The translations under genes were made by a program, and so were the position numbers. Under the pieces are notes generated by a model. It was not told the DNA's origin, searched no databases, and saw only the letters and a program-made list of their open reading frames with translations. Positions 27,147 through 36,085 of a stretch of 64,000 nt of DNA are shown here, piece by piece (the first letter of the stretch is position 1; every line of letters starts with the position of its first letter). The DNA is from Acidobacteriaceae bacterium dw_441 (lineage in GTDB: Bacteria; Acidobacteriota; Terriglobia; Terriglobales; Acidobacteriaceae): contig JAAVVA010000002.1 in NCBI GenBank assembly GCA_018449715.1, positions 124,001 to 188,000 on the forward strand, in the 5' to 3' direction.

Positions 27147-28361
27147 TTAGTGTTTCCGACGGGCTTGAGCGCCCTTCTTCTTCTCGGGCGGGGGCTCCGG
27201 ATGAGCATCCTCAGTCGGAGGAGCGGCAGGATCAACGATCCGGCGCACAATATTTCCCTCAAGACGATACGTCTTCAGGTTGGTCTTCCCCGGCCTGATC
27301 TCCCCCGTCACCGGGTCAGGAACGACCGTCCCCGCATCGGCGGCCAGCACCCGGTAGCTGAACGTCGGAGCCTCAACCATTCCGGTCGGCATCTTCGAGT
27401 ACGGGTCCCTGGCCGTGCCAGTCTTCACCGGCAAATAGCCCTCGATGTTGCGCTCCCGGAAGCCCGTCTCGTAGCGGTGCTTCTTTACGTTCCAGATGAA
27501 CAGCCTCACCTGGTTGAAGTCGTACGGCAGCCCCGCCTTGTATGGGCTGAGCACTGTCACGTAGAAGGGAATATTCTTCTCGTCCTGCGGAGCCTCGGGA
27601 TCGTTCACCGTGGTCAGCACATACGCTCCCACGATCCTCTGGCCCTCGGAGTACCGAGCGACCGAGTCCGGAACGTCCACGTCCATCATGCGGCTGTACA
27701 GCCAACCCGTCTCACCCTTCGAGTCGCGGACCAGCCACCAGTCCTCCATCGCCGGAGGTTCAGGCACTACAGGAGCCGCTGGAGTCGTAGCCTTCATCCC
27801 CGCAGCGGCAGCGGGGGGCGGAGGGGGTACCGCAGCCTTCTGCCCCGGAGGCAGTGGCTTCTCCACGCTCGCTCTCCGCAGCAGCTTCAGCTTCTCGCCT
27901 TCGAGCAGCCGGAACAGCCGGTCCGTATCTCTGCCCGGCTTGGTGTGAAGATAAACATCGTCGCGGACTACGCCGTTCGCAACGACGGGGTCTTTCTCGT
28001 GGCCCTGCCGCAGCGTATCGAACTGGTCGAAGATCTCCTGGGCCGCGACTGCCTTCTCGTCGATCCAGCCCTGCTCGCCCTGCGGAGTCTGCACCCGCAT
28101 GAACCGGCGACCCCGCTCGAGCACCTGCAGCTTCTCGCCGTTCGCCACGGTCGCCGTACGGTTCGAGACAGCAGCCACACGGTCGCGCAGGTAGGTCTGC
28201 TTCGCCGTCACGTAAACATACTGAGCCTTCGGCTTCGGGCTCAGCCGCGAGCAGCCCGCCAGGGAAAACAAAAGGCACCCACTCAGGATTACTCCCCGAG
28301 AGGAGACGCACAACCACTTACCGATCTGTCTGGACGAGGAAACGATGGTTTCTGGCTCCAC
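27147..28361 (-). CDS. SH3-domain lipoprotein
   Basis: About 404 residues from a GTG at 28361. The N-terminus contains a lipobox (SLAGC, Cys37), so it should be a lipoprotein. Two bacterial SH3-like segments follow: YVYVTAKQTYLRDRVAAVSN (from about residue 48) with GEKLQVLERGRRFMRVQT and GEQGWI, then DVYLHTKPGRDTDRLFRL to about residue 210 with GETGWLYSRMMDVD. A Pro/Ala linker separates parts of the second. The C-terminal half is a distinct, mostly beta region with no motif I recognise, and the tail is Lys/Arg-rich. A cell-wall-binding or scaffold role is likely but unproven. Confidence 0.75.
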   Translation of the reverse strand: MEPETIVSSSRQIGKWLCVSSRGVILSGCLLFSLAGCSRLSPKPKAQYVYVTAKQTYLRDRVAAVSNRTATVANGEKLQVLERGRRFMRVQTPQGEQGWIDEKAVAAQEIFDQFDTLRQGHEKDPVVANGVVRDDVYLHTKPGRDTDRLFRLLEGEKLKLLRRASVEKPLPPGQKAAVPPPPPAAAAGMKATTPAAPVVPEPPAMEDWWLVRDSKGETGWLYSRMMDVDVPDSVARYSEGQRIVGAYVLTTVNDPEAPQDEKNIPFYVTVLSPYKAGLPYDFNQVRLFIWNVKKHRYETGFRERNIEGYLPVKTGTARDPYSKMPTGMVEAPTFSYRVLAADAGTVVPDPVTGEIRPGKTNLKTYRLEGNIVRRIVDPAAPPTEDAHPEPPPEKKKGAQARRKH

Positions 28362-28454
28362 AGCTTTTGCCGAACGCTACTTTCATTTTAGCGATAAGCA
28401 ACCGTGAACCTTCGCCACACGCGAGCTGCGCTGTTATCCGTCCGTATACCTCGC

Positions 28455-29603
28455 TCAGTGCGTTGCAGCCACAGCGATTACACCCGCCGGGCTCGTCGCG
28501 GTATCCGTCGTGATGCTCTTGATCAGGTTGATCTGCCCGAGCGCCGTCGTGTCGAAGCTGAACATCCCAAGGTCAGGGCTTCCTCCCTCGGACCCGGCAA
28601 ACAGGTACAGCCCGCTCGAATCCACGGCCAGCGAGCCGACCAGCGAACCGCTGCTGAAGGGTGAGTTCGCCAACGCCGTCAGTCCCGCATCGGTTCCTAT
28701 GGTGTAGCCGGAGATCGTGCCATCCGTGCGATTGGCGGCATAAAGATACTTCCCGCTTGTATCCATCGTGAGCGAGTACGGCTGGCCCCCTGCAGCGAAC
28801 GGCGAACCGGAGATCGAGTTCAACACCCCATTCGCCCCAACCGTATAGACAGCAATACCACCGTTGTTGCCGCTGCGGGCGATATACAGATGCGCGGTCG
28901 TGCTGTCGACCGCGAGTGCGTTGTCGTTCGTCTGGACCGAACCCACGGAAAGATGCTGCACCTGGGCCACAGCTCCCGAGGTCGTGTTGAGTGTGAACAC
29001 GACCTCGCCCCCCATACCCAACGCGGCAAAGACGTAGTTGCCCGTCGGAGCGACCTTCACCATCTTCGGCGTCGCCGTCTCGCCGTCGCCCAGCGTGTAG
29101 ACAGGATTATCCTGCAGGGAAAGCGCCCCCGAGGTCGAGTCGATCTTGTACTCATCCAGCATGTTCTGGAACTGATCCAGCCCGAACAGCCACTGGCCAT
29201 CCGGAGAGATATCCAGCGACGCCACGCTGGCGACCGCACCGTTATTCTTCGCGGTCAGGGTTCCATCCGAGTTGATCGCATACACACTGATCGAAGACGT
29301 CCCCGCGATATAAAGAAAGTTGTTGTTCGGCGACACCGCCAGCGCGACCGGAATAAACCCCAGAGCCATCGGAAAGCCCGAGATCTGGGTCAGGGTTCCG
29401 TCGCCAACCGTATAGGCCGAAAGAGAGCTGGCTCCCTGGTTGGCAACATAGACGCGGGCCGTGCCGGTGCTTCCTCCACCACCATCGTCTCCTCCACCGC
29501 CACTGCTATTGTCAGGAGGAACGAAAAATCCGCCGCACCCTGTCAACACTGCCAGAACTACCAGCGGCCACACGCCCCGCAGCCAGCGCCTTCCCTGCCT
29601 CAT
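28455..29603 (-). CDS. Beta-propeller (YVTN/lactonase-like) lipoprotein
   Basis: 382 residues from the ATG at 29603, which has GAGAGG upstream. The lipobox is VLTGC (Cys23), followed by a Gly/Ser/Asp linker. The rest is a repeated propeller with blades marked by VYVANQGASSLSAY, LYIAGTSSISVYAI, LYIARSGNNGGIAVY, LYAANRTDGTISGY and LFAGSEGG. This resembles the 6-phosphogluconolactonase-like/YVTN propellers abundant in acidobacteria. Catalytic residues of true lactonases are not assured, and a binding or structural role is as likely. It is divergent from the M28 peptidase gene. Confidence 0.8.
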   Translation of the reverse strand: MRQGRRWLRGVWPLVVLAVLTGCGGFFVPPDNSSGGGGDDGGGGSTGTARVYVANQGASSLSAYTVGDGTLTQISGFPMALGFIPVALAVSPNNNFLYIAGTSSISVYAINSDGTLTAKNNGAVASVASLDISPDGQWLFGLDQFQNMLDEYKIDSTSGALSLQDNPVYTLGDGETATPKMVKVAPTGNYVFAALGMGGEVVFTLNTTSGAVAQVQHLSVGSVQTNDNALAVDSTTAHLYIARSGNNGGIAVYTVGANGVLNSISGSPFAAGGQPYSLTMDTSGKYLYAANRTDGTISGYTIGTDAGLTALANSPFSSGSLVGSLAVDSSGLYLFAGSEGGSPDLGMFSFDTTALGQINLIKSITTDTATSPAGVIAVAATH

Positions 29604-29654
29604 TCTCGAACCTCTCCGCTTCCCTTCGGGACCGCCGCCTTCCACCATACCTTC

Positions 29655-29660
29655 TATAAT
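29655..29660 (+). promoter_or_regulatory. -10 element for leaderless M28 peptidase gene
   Basis: A perfect TATAAT ends 7 bases before the ATG at 29668 with no Shine-Dalgarno between. It is one of the clearest leaderless-transcript candidates in the window. Confidence 0.55.
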
Positions 29661-29667
29661 CGCCGCC

Positions 29668-30732
29668 ATGCCAGCTAACATCCGACCGCACCTTCGCTCT
29701 ACTGCCGCACTGCTGCTTCTGCTTCTCATTTCGGGACAAAAGGACGTACTTTCTTTCGACTCCGCCGCGGCGAAAACGACACCCGCCTCAACCACACTTG
29801 AGCGGGAGGTTCGTTCCGACATGAACTTCCTGGCCAGCGACGAGCTTCACGGACGCGGCTCGGCCACCCGCGACGAGCACATCGCCGCCCTCTTCGCCGC
29901 CGCCCAATTCCAGTCCCTCGGGCTTGAGCCCGGAGGAGATAACGGAGGCTTCGTCCAGAAGGCCGCGCTCCCGAACCCTCTGCCCGACCGCCTGCGGCAG
30001 CGCCTCTCGCAGTTCGAGGACACGCCCCGCACCGAGACCTGGAACGCTGTCGCCGTCCTGCGAGGAAGCACGCGCCCCGACGAGGTCATCCTGCTGACCG
30101 CGCACCTCGACCACCTCGGCGTCGCAGCCCCCGGCACAAGCGGAGATACGATTTACAACGGAGCCGATGACGACGCCTCGGGAACCACCGCCGTCCTCAC
30201 GTTCGCGCACCTGCTCTCCAGAGGGCCGCGACCGAAGCGCACCATCGTCTTCGCGCTCTTCGGCTCGGAAGAGATCGGAGGCTACGGCAACCGCGCCTTC
30301 CTCGACCATCCTCCCGTCCCTCTCTCGGAGATCATCGCCAACCTCGAGTTCGAGATGATCGGTCGTCCTGACTCCGCCGTGCCAGCCGGAACCCTGTGGC
30401 TCACCGGCTTCACCCGTTCGAACCTCGGCCCCGAGCTGGCGAAGCACGGAGCGCACCTGGTCAACGATCCCCACCCGAAGGAGCTGTTCTTTCAGCGCTC
30501 CGACAACTACGCTCTTGCCCGCCAGGGCATCATCGCCCACACGGTTTCGAGCTTCGGTCTGCACCACGACTACCATCAGCCTTCCGACGAGGTCGGCACC
30601 ATCGACTTCAAGCACATGACCAAAGCCATCGCCTCGATGACCGCCCCCATCCGCTGGCTCTCTGACTCCGGCTTCAAGCCGCAGTGGAACCCAGGGAGCA
30701 ATCCGAAAACCTCCTCACCGGAAGCGAAGTAA
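29668..30732 (+). CDS. M28-family zinc aminopeptidase, exported
   Basis: 354 residues with a Sec-type signal (hydrophobic residues about 13-22). The M28 zinc site is complete in order: His in LLTAHLDHLG, the bridging Asp in NGADDDASG, the catalytic Glu-Glu in FGSEEIGGYG, an acidic ligand in LEFEMIGRPD and the last His in HHDYHQPSDE. It probably releases N-terminal amino acids from peptides in the periplasm. The ATG at 29668 was chosen for the signal peptide and the TATAAT in front. A strong terminator follows. A related M28 gene begins at 63336. Confidence 0.9.
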   Translation: MPANIRPHLRSTAALLLLLLISGQKDVLSFDSAAAKTTPASTTLEREVRSDMNFLASDELHGRGSATRDEHIAALFAAAQFQSLGLEPGGDNGGFVQKAALPNPLPDRLRQRLSQFEDTPRTETWNAVAVLRGSTRPDEVILLTAHLDHLGVAAPGTSGDTIYNGADDDASGTTAVLTFAHLLSRGPRPKRTIVFALFGSEEIGGYGNRAFLDHPPVPLSEIIANLEFEMIGRPDSAVPAGTLWLTGFTRSNLGPELAKHGAHLVNDPHPKELFFQRSDNYALARQGIIAHTVSSFGLHHDYHQPSDEVGTIDFKHMTKAIASMTAPIRWLSDSGFKPQWNPGSNPKTSSPEAK

Positions 30733-30748
30733 TCGCAGGCAAAGCAAA

Positions 30749-30781
30749 GGCGCGGGACGAATCCCGCGCCTCTTTTCTTTT
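30749..30781. terminator. Rho-independent terminator
   Basis: GGCGCGGGA (30749-30757) pairs perfectly with TCCCGCGCC (30762-30770) around CGAA, followed by TCTTTTCTTTT. It ends the M28 peptidase transcript. The convergent ahpD gene stops at 30799, so it may also serve that side. Confidence 0.9.
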
Positions 30782-30798
30782 CGCTTACGATCTCTCGA

Positions 30799-31356
30799 TT
30801 AGGCGACGACCGGAACCGGGGTCGGAGCAGCCTTCTCGGAATCGATCACCACACCAATTGCGTGAATGATTGAGGTCACGCGAATGGCCGCGGCGATCAG
30901 TTCCTCGGTCGCACCCTTCTCGCGGAGCACGTGCTCGTGCGAATCGACGCACTTGTCGCAGGCGTTGACCGCGCTCACCACCAGGCACCACAGCTCAAAG
31001 TCCACCGCCTCGACGCCATGACCGCGCAGGGCGTTCATGCGCAGCTTCGCGGGAAGGGTCGCATACTTCTCGTTCTTGGTCAGGTGATGAAAGCGATAGT
31101 AGATGTTGTTCATCCCCATGATGGTCGCGGCAGCCTTTACGGCCTCGATCACCTGCGGGGTCAGTCCGGCGGCCTCGGCCTCGGCGATTGAAGCGGCGGT
31201 CAGCTCGGCGTTGCGGGTCGCAATCGCGGCGGCCACAATCGTTCCCCAGAGCTGCTGCGTGGTCAGCTCGGAGTTCTGCCGGACCAGCGAAGAATAGTTC
31301 AGCTTCATGTCCTTCGCATACGCGGGCAGTCCGCCAATAATCTCTTCCATCGTCAT
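30799..31356 (-). CDS. ahpD: Alkyl hydroperoxidase AhpD
   Basis: A 185-residue all-helical protein of the carboxymuconolactone-decarboxylase/AhpD family. The active-site pair is Cys133 and Cys136 in NACDKCVDSHEHVL, with the proton-relay His140. In mycobacteria AhpD reduces AhpC through lipoylated partners, and the adjacent ahpC supports the same role here. It follows ahpC by about 80 bases on the same strand and is probably co-transcribed. Confidence 0.92.
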   Translation of the reverse strand: MTMEEIIGGLPAYAKDMKLNYSSLVRQNSELTTQQLWGTIVAAAIATRNAELTAASIAEAEAAGLTPQVIEAVKAAATIMGMNNIYYRFHHLTKNEKYATLPAKLRMNALRGHGVEAVDFELWCLVVSAVNACDKCVDSHEHVLREKGATEELIAAAIRVTSIIHAIGVVIDSEKAAPTPVPVVA

Positions 31357-31437
31357 CGTGTTATCCCTCTCTTCTTTTCAGCAAAACGGGCGCGAACTGC
31401 CGTGTGCAGCCGCGCCCGCAGTTATCAGAAACAGCAG

Positions 31438-31977
31438 TTAGCTCAGCGTCTGCTCGCCCTTCTGCCAGTTGCAGGGGCAAAGCTCGTCGGTCTGCAGGGC
31501 GTCGAGCACACGCAGAACCTCCTGCGGATTGCGACCTACCGAGAGATCCGTCACGTAGATGAAGCGGATGATGTTCTCCGGGTCGACCAGGAAGGTCGCA
31601 CGCTGCGCCACACCGGCCTTCTCGTCGAGAATGCCGAGCTGGCCGCACAGGTCGCGCTTGATGTCCGACAGCATGGGGAAGGGCAGGTCCTTCAGGTCGG
31701 CGTGGTGCGTGCGCCATGCCGCGTGAACGAACTCGTTGTCGGTGCTTCCGCCGAGGATCTGGCAGTCGCGGTCCGCGAACTCGCTGTTCAGCTTGCCGAA
31801 CGCGGCGATCTCGGTCGGGCAGACAAAGGTGAAGTCCTTGGGCCAGAAGAAGTACAGCTTCCACTTGCCGGCGTAGGTATCGCCCGTGATGGTCTTGAAG
31901 GCCTTCGCCTCGTCCTTCTCGATGGAAACGGTGGCGGTCAGCTCAAACTCAGGGAACTTCTCTCCAATTTGCAGCAT
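31438..31977 (-). CDS. ahpC: Peroxiredoxin AhpC
   Basis: A 179-residue 2-Cys peroxiredoxin reducing H2O2 and organic peroxides. The peroxidatic motif FVCPTEI has Cys53 with Thr50. The C-terminus has DELCPCNWQKGE with two cysteines, 167 and 169, resembling the mycobacterial AhpC arrangement served by AhpD. The start has GAGGAGT upstream. It leads the ahpC-ahpD unit, with the divergent-looking region to perR holding its promoter. Confidence 0.93.
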   Translation of the reverse strand: MLQIGEKFPEFELTATVSIEKDEAKAFKTITGDTYAGKWKLYFFWPKDFTFVCPTEIAAFGKLNSEFADRDCQILGGSTDNEFVHAAWRTHHADLKDLPFPMLSDIKRDLCGQLGILDEKAGVAQRATFLVDPENIIRFIYVTDLSVGRNPQEVLRVLDALQTDELCPCNWQKGEQTLS

Positions 31978-32056
31978 TACGGTAACTCCTCAGGGGTTAT
32001 GGTTAGAAACTTTCGCAGTTCACGACATCGAAAAATCGCGATCAGGCCGCGTAATT

Positions 32057-32074
32057 CGATTTTAGCAGAAATCG
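32057..32074 (-). promoter_or_regulatory. ahpC promoter region with inverted repeat
   Basis: On the minus strand TAAAAT (32059-32064) is a -10 candidate 82 bases before ahpC. It sits inside a perfect inverted repeat CGATTT-N6-AAATCG (32057-32074). Just upstream is a 30-base A/T-rich tract. This is the place to look for a PerR site, though no classic PerR box is apparent. Confidence 0.4.
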
Positions 32075-32207
32075 CTCACAAGCAAATACATAAATACAAT
32101 AAAATCAATAACTTACACGAAGACAGCCCACCGCTATCCGGGGTCTTCCGGAGCGCTTCTGCCGCTTCTGCATGTCATGGGCTCCGTCCCGCGGAGCCAG
32201 TTGAACG

Positions 32208-32636
32208 TCAGGCCTGCTGGCACTTCTCGCAGAGGCCAATCACATCGACGGAGTACCGTTCCACCAGGAAGCCACCGGGGAGTTTGTTCCGTGACGGAGC
32301 AAGCCCCAGTTCCTCTTCCCCGATGTCGGTAATCGCTTTGCACCTGGAGCACACCATGTGGTGATGCGCCTCGCTGTTCATCTCCACACGAACCGAGCCA
32401 TGATGCATGCTCATCTTGCGGAAGATACCGCTCTCAACAAACAGGTGAATGTTCTTGTAGACAGTAGCCAGAGAGATGGCCGGAACCTTCTTTTTGACCT
32501 TCGCATAGACCTCTTCCGGAGAGGGATGCCCTTCCATGCCATGCATCACCTCATACAGAACCTGCCTCTGATGCGTCACGGCAATTCCATGTTCTGCGCA
32601 AAGTTTCCGAAAACTGGTTGTGGTGGTCTGCTGCAC
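32208..32636 (-). CDS. perR: Fur-family peroxide regulator, PerR-like
   Basis: 142 residues from a GTG. The winged helix spans about residues 15-80. The structural zinc site is Cys96/Cys99 with Cys136/Cys139. Aligned with Bacillus PerR, the regulatory metal ligands are His37, Glu85, His91, His93 and Asp104. Asp104 is the PerR-type residue, where Fur has Glu, but position 85 is Glu instead of Asp. It stands directly upstream of ahpC-ahpD, which supports peroxide sensing. TAGACT seven bases before the GTG, with no Shine-Dalgarno, suggests a leaderless mRNA. Confidence 0.88.
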   Translation of the reverse strand: MQQTTTTSFRKLCAEHGIAVTHQRQVLYEVMHGMEGHPSPEEVYAKVKKKVPAISLATVYKNIHLFVESGIFRKMSMHHGSVRVEMNSEAHHHMVCSRCKAITDIGEEELGLAPSRNKLPGGFLVERYSVDVIGLCEKCQQA

Positions 32637-32643
32637 AGGTTTA

Positions 32644-32674
32644 AGTCTACTCCTAAAAGATGATAAAAGTTATC
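32644..32674 (-). promoter_or_regulatory. perR promoter with palindrome
   Basis: On the minus strand a TAGACT -10 box (32644-32649) ends seven bases before the GTG. A perfect 13-base palindrome GATAAAAGTTATC (32662-32674) covers the -35 position. It is AT-rich and Fur/PerR-like, so autoregulation is plausible. Confidence 0.5.
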
Positions 32675-32881
32675 CTTCAATAAAACAATTGATGCACAGC
32701 ACGCTTCCTGCGTCTGCGTTCTGCGAGAGGTCGTGAACCCTTTCGTTCACTCAAACTCCCCTTCTTTTCACTCCAACATCAAAGCTACGTTTTTTCAATG
32801 TTTTCCGTAAGGCCATCGCCTGCGGTTGCTCGCGCTGCTATCCTTAGCAACGGGAAATCAACAGGAGTGAACACTAGAAAG

Positions 32882-33643
32882 ATGATCGATCTCAAGGGAA
32901 AAGTCGCCGTTGTCTTCGGACTTGCCAACAAGCGCAGCATCGCCTGGGCCATCGCCCAGAGGCTCTCCGAAGCGGGCGCCACGCTCGCCATCTGCTACCA
33001 GAATGAGCGCCTGCAGCGCGACGCCGACGAGCTGGCTGCCGAGCTTCCCTCCGCGAAGACCTTCCGCTGCGACGTCTCGCTGGACTCCGACATCGACGCC
33101 GTCTTCTCGCAGCTCGCCGCCACCTACGGCAAGCTCGACATCCTCGTCCACTCCATCGGCTTCGCCCCCAACATCAAGAACGCCGTGCTCGACACCGCCC
33201 GCGACGACTTCCGCGTGGCATTCGATATCAGCGCCTACTCGCTGATCGCGCTGGCCCGCGGCGCGGCCCCGCTGATGACAGAGGGCGGATCGATCCTTAC
33301 GCTGACCTATTACGGCTCCGACAAGGTCTTCCCCAACTACAACATCATGGGACCGGCCAAGGCTGCTCTTGAGTCCACGGTGCGTTACCTCGCTGCCGAG
33401 CTGGGAAGCAAAAAAATTCGCGTCAACGCCATCTCCGCCGGCCCCATCAAGACACTGGCCGCGCGCGGCATCGGCGACTTCACCAAGATTCTCACCGCCG
33501 TCGAAGAGCGCGGCCCGCTGCACCGCAACGTCGAGACGGTCGAGGTTGGCAACACCGCCCTCTTCCTCGCAAGCGACCTGGCCAGCGGCATCACCGGCGA
33601 GATCACCTTCGTCGACTGCGGCTACAACATTACAGGGCTCTGA
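32882..33643 (+). CDS. fabI: Enoyl-ACP reductase FabI
   Basis: A 253-residue short-chain-fold enzyme for the last step of each fatty-acid elongation cycle. It begins LKGKVAVVFGLANKRSIAWA, the FabI form of the NAD-binding turn. The catalytic pair is Tyr153 and Lys160 in YNIMGPAKA (Tyr-x6-Lys, diagnostic of FabI against ordinary SDRs). AGPIKTLAARGI is the substrate-loop motif. The ATG at 32882 is chosen as the natural protein start; an in-frame GTG at 32867 would add five residues. The 5' region contains a small hairpin around AAGGCCATCGCCT (32809-32821). Confidence 0.93.
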   Translation: MIDLKGKVAVVFGLANKRSIAWAIAQRLSEAGATLAICYQNERLQRDADELAAELPSAKTFRCDVSLDSDIDAVFSQLAATYGKLDILVHSIGFAPNIKNAVLDTARDDFRVAFDISAYSLIALARGAAPLMTEGGSILTLTYYGSDKVFPNYNIMGPAKAALESTVRYLAAELGSKKIRVNAISAGPIKTLAARGIGDFTKILTAVEERGPLHRNVETVEVGNTALFLASDLASGITGEITFVDCGYNITGL

Positions 33644-33672
33644 TCGACCATCTCTCCACCTGGAGGCAAGCC

Positions 33673-34182
33673 ATGAAGATCTCCGAACTTCTTTTGCAGG
33701 ACTTCGACTTTGAGATCTCGAACACGCGCCGCACGCTGGAGCGTGTTCCCGAGGGGCAGAACGACTGGGTTCCCCACCCGAAGTCGATGCCCCTCGGCAA
33801 GCTGGCCATGCACTGCGCCACGCTTCCGCTCTTCGGCTCGTACATTATGCTCGACGACGGCATGGACATGGCCAACTCCAAACGGCCTCACGTGCCAATG
33901 GTCTTCACCACACGAGAGGCTTGTCTACAGCAGCTCGATGCGAGCGCAAAGGCCTGCCGTGACGCCATCGCAGCCTCCTCCGACGAGGCTCTCTCCGCGC
34001 CGTGGAGATTCAGCTACGGCGAGCAGATCATCTCTAACGACCCGCGCACCCTCACCTTCCGCAAGATGTGCTTCAACCATCTCATCCATCACACCACGCA
34101 GCTTGGCGTTTATCTGCGGCTGAATGATCTTCCCGTCCCCGCGCTCTACGGGCCTTCTGCCGACGAGCAGTGGGGATCGTAG
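33673..34182 (+). CDS. DinB-superfamily (YfiT-like) four-helix protein
   Basis: 169 residues of the DinB/YfiT metal-binding bundle. It has KISELLLQDFDFEISNTRRTLERVPEG-type helices, a conserved His in GKLAMHCA and the helix-4 motif CFNHLIHHTTQLGVYLR with two His that complete a 3-His metal site. Members often act as thiol-dependent transferases, including bacillithiol transferases. With bshC in the same window, a bacillithiol-S-transferase role is possible but unproven. It lies 29 bases after fabI with GGAGG before its start, so it is probably co-transcribed. The gene ends 6 bases short of the convergent uup stop. Confidence 0.8.
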   Translation: MKISELLLQDFDFEISNTRRTLERVPEGQNDWVPHPKSMPLGKLAMHCATLPLFGSYIMLDDGMDMANSKRPHVPMVFTTREACLQQLDASAKACRDAIAASSDEALSAPWRFSYGEQIISNDPRTLTFRKMCFNHLIHHTTQLGVYLRLNDLPVPALYGPSADEQWGS

Positions 34183-34188
34183 CCCGGT

Positions 34189-36006
34189 TCAGCCAGCCTT
34201 CTCCGTCAGCTCGGCCCAACGGGCGTACAGCGTATCAAGCTCGTCCTGCGCTGTTTCCATCTCCGCAAGAGCCTCGGTCAGCTTCGCCGCATCGACCGCC
34301 ACGCTGGGATCTTCGACGCGAGTCCTTGCGGCTTCGAGACGAGCATCCGCAACCTCGACCTTCTGCTCAATCCCCGCAAACTCGCGGGCCTCAAGGTAGG
34401 AGAGTTTCTTCTTCCCTGGAGCACTCGGCGCGTTTGCCGCAGGAGCGGAAGCCTCTGCCTTCGCGGGCTGCTCTTCCTCTCTCGACCCCGCCTGCTGGCC
34501 GAGATACCACTGCTCCCACTGCGGATAATCGGCAAAGACCGCCGAGCTGGCCTTGCCGTCCAGCCCCAGTACCGTCGTCGAGACGCGGTCGAGCATGTAG
34601 CGATCATGCGTCACCAGCACCAGCGCGCCGGTGTATTCGAGCAGGCTCTCCTCCAGCACCTCAAGCGTCGTAATGTCGAGATCGTTCGTGGGCTCGTCCA
34701 GCAGCAGAAGGTCCGCGGGCTCCAGCATCAGCCGCGCAATCAGCACTCGCGCACGCTCGCCACCGCTCAGGCGGTCCACCGGCTGGTTCAGCTGCTCCGA
34801 GGTGAACATGAACTTCTGCGCGTAGCTGGCGACATGCACCACGCGCCCCTGGTAGATCACCGAGTCCGAATCCGGCGCGAGCGCACGCCGCAGCGTCACT
34901 CCCTGCGGAAGCTCGCGCATCTGGCTGAAGTAGACGATGCGCAGCGACGCGGCCTTGTTGGCCGTTCCGGCGGTCGGCGCAAGCTCTCCGGTCAGCAAAC
35001 GAAGGATCGTCGTCTTGCCGCTTCCGTTCGGTCCCACCAGACCAACGCGCATACCGTTGGCGATCAAGAAGCTGAGATGTTCGACGATCTTTTTGTCGCC
35101 CAGCTCGAGGGTCACATCGTTCAACTCGACCAGCCGCTTCGTCTGCCTGTCCGTTGCTTCGAAGCCAATCGCCGCCGTCGAGCTTTGCCCACGCGAGGAG
35201 ACTTCCTTCAACTGGCCGATCAACTGGTTCGCGGTGTCGATGCGGGCTTTGGCCTTGGTCGCACGCGCCTTCGGTCCGCGCCGCAGCCATTCGACCTCCG
35301 TGCGGACACGGTTGCGCAGCGACTCCTCCAGCCGCGTCTGCGACTCAAGATACGCCTGCCTCGCCTCGATGAACTTCGAGTAGCTTCCCTGCACCCGCAG
35401 CAACCCATCCACATAGACGCGGTTCAGCTCCACGATCTCCGTCGATACGTTTTCGAGGAAGTAGCGGTCATGCGTAATGATGACCGAGGCGAAGTCGCCC
35501 TCGTTCAACATCCCTTCAAGCCAGGCGATTCCCGCGAGATCAAGATGGTTCGTCGGCTCGTCAAGCAGCAACACATCGGGCGCGGAGACAATCGCCTCGG
35601 CAATCGCCAGCCGCTTGCGCCAGCCGCCGCTCAGCGTCGCGGCCACGACCGAAAGATCGGACAGCCCAATCCTTCCGCTGGTCTCGCGCAGCTTGCCCTC
35701 GCGCTCGCCCTCCGCAACGTGGCCCTGAACCAGCGCGGTCTCAAGCACCTCACGCACCGACTTGCCGGGAGCAAAGGTGGACTCCTGACGCACATAGCCG
35801 ATGCGGGCCTTGCGGCGGACCGCGACATCGCCCGCGTCCGCATCCTCCTCACCGGCAAGAATTTTGAGCAGGGTGCTCTTTCCGGCGCCGTTCGGGCCGA
35901 TCAGGCCGATGCGGTCTCCCTCGGAGACGGTGAAGGCGATATCGCGAAACAAAGGTGCTGCGCCGAAGCTCTTCGAGAGTCCTTGCGCGTTGAGAATCGG
36001 TGGCAT
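34189..36006 (-). CDS. uup: ABC-F ATPase, Uup-like
   Basis: A 605-residue soluble protein with two ABC domains and no membrane part. Domain 1 has Walker A GPNGAGKST, signature LSGGWRKRL and LLLDEPTNHLD. Domain 2 has GPNGSGKTT, LSGGERARV and LLLDEPTNDLD. A charged, Ala-rich segment and a C-terminal coiled coil (about residues 530-603) give the Uup layout. ABC-F proteins act on the ribosome; Uup is also linked to DNA integrity. TAAACT six bases before the ATG, without a Shine-Dalgarno, suggests leaderless expression. Confidence 0.9.
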   Translation of the reverse strand: MPPILNAQGLSKSFGAAPLFRDIAFTVSEGDRIGLIGPNGAGKSTLLKILAGEEDADAGDVAVRRKARIGYVRQESTFAPGKSVREVLETALVQGHVAEGEREGKLRETSGRIGLSDLSVVAATLSGGWRKRLAIAEAIVSAPDVLLLDEPTNHLDLAGIAWLEGMLNEGDFASVIITHDRYFLENVSTEIVELNRVYVDGLLRVQGSYSKFIEARQAYLESQTRLEESLRNRVRTEVEWLRRGPKARATKAKARIDTANQLIGQLKEVSSRGQSSTAAIGFEATDRQTKRLVELNDVTLELGDKKIVEHLSFLIANGMRVGLVGPNGSGKTTILRLLTGELAPTAGTANKAASLRIVYFSQMRELPQGVTLRRALAPDSDSVIYQGRVVHVASYAQKFMFTSEQLNQPVDRLSGGERARVLIARLMLEPADLLLLDEPTNDLDITTLEVLEESLLEYTGALVLVTHDRYMLDRVSTTVLGLDGKASSAVFADYPQWEQWYLGQQAGSREEEQPAKAEASAPAANAPSAPGKKKLSYLEAREFAGIEQKVEVADARLEAARTRVEDPSVAVDAAKLTEALAEMETAQDELDTLYARWAELTEKAG

Positions 36007-36085
36007 GACTTCAGTTTAAACCGCGCAAAGAGTCTGCGCGGCCCATCTGCTCCGAAAAGACTATCTGGGGTCGCTAATCGAGATC

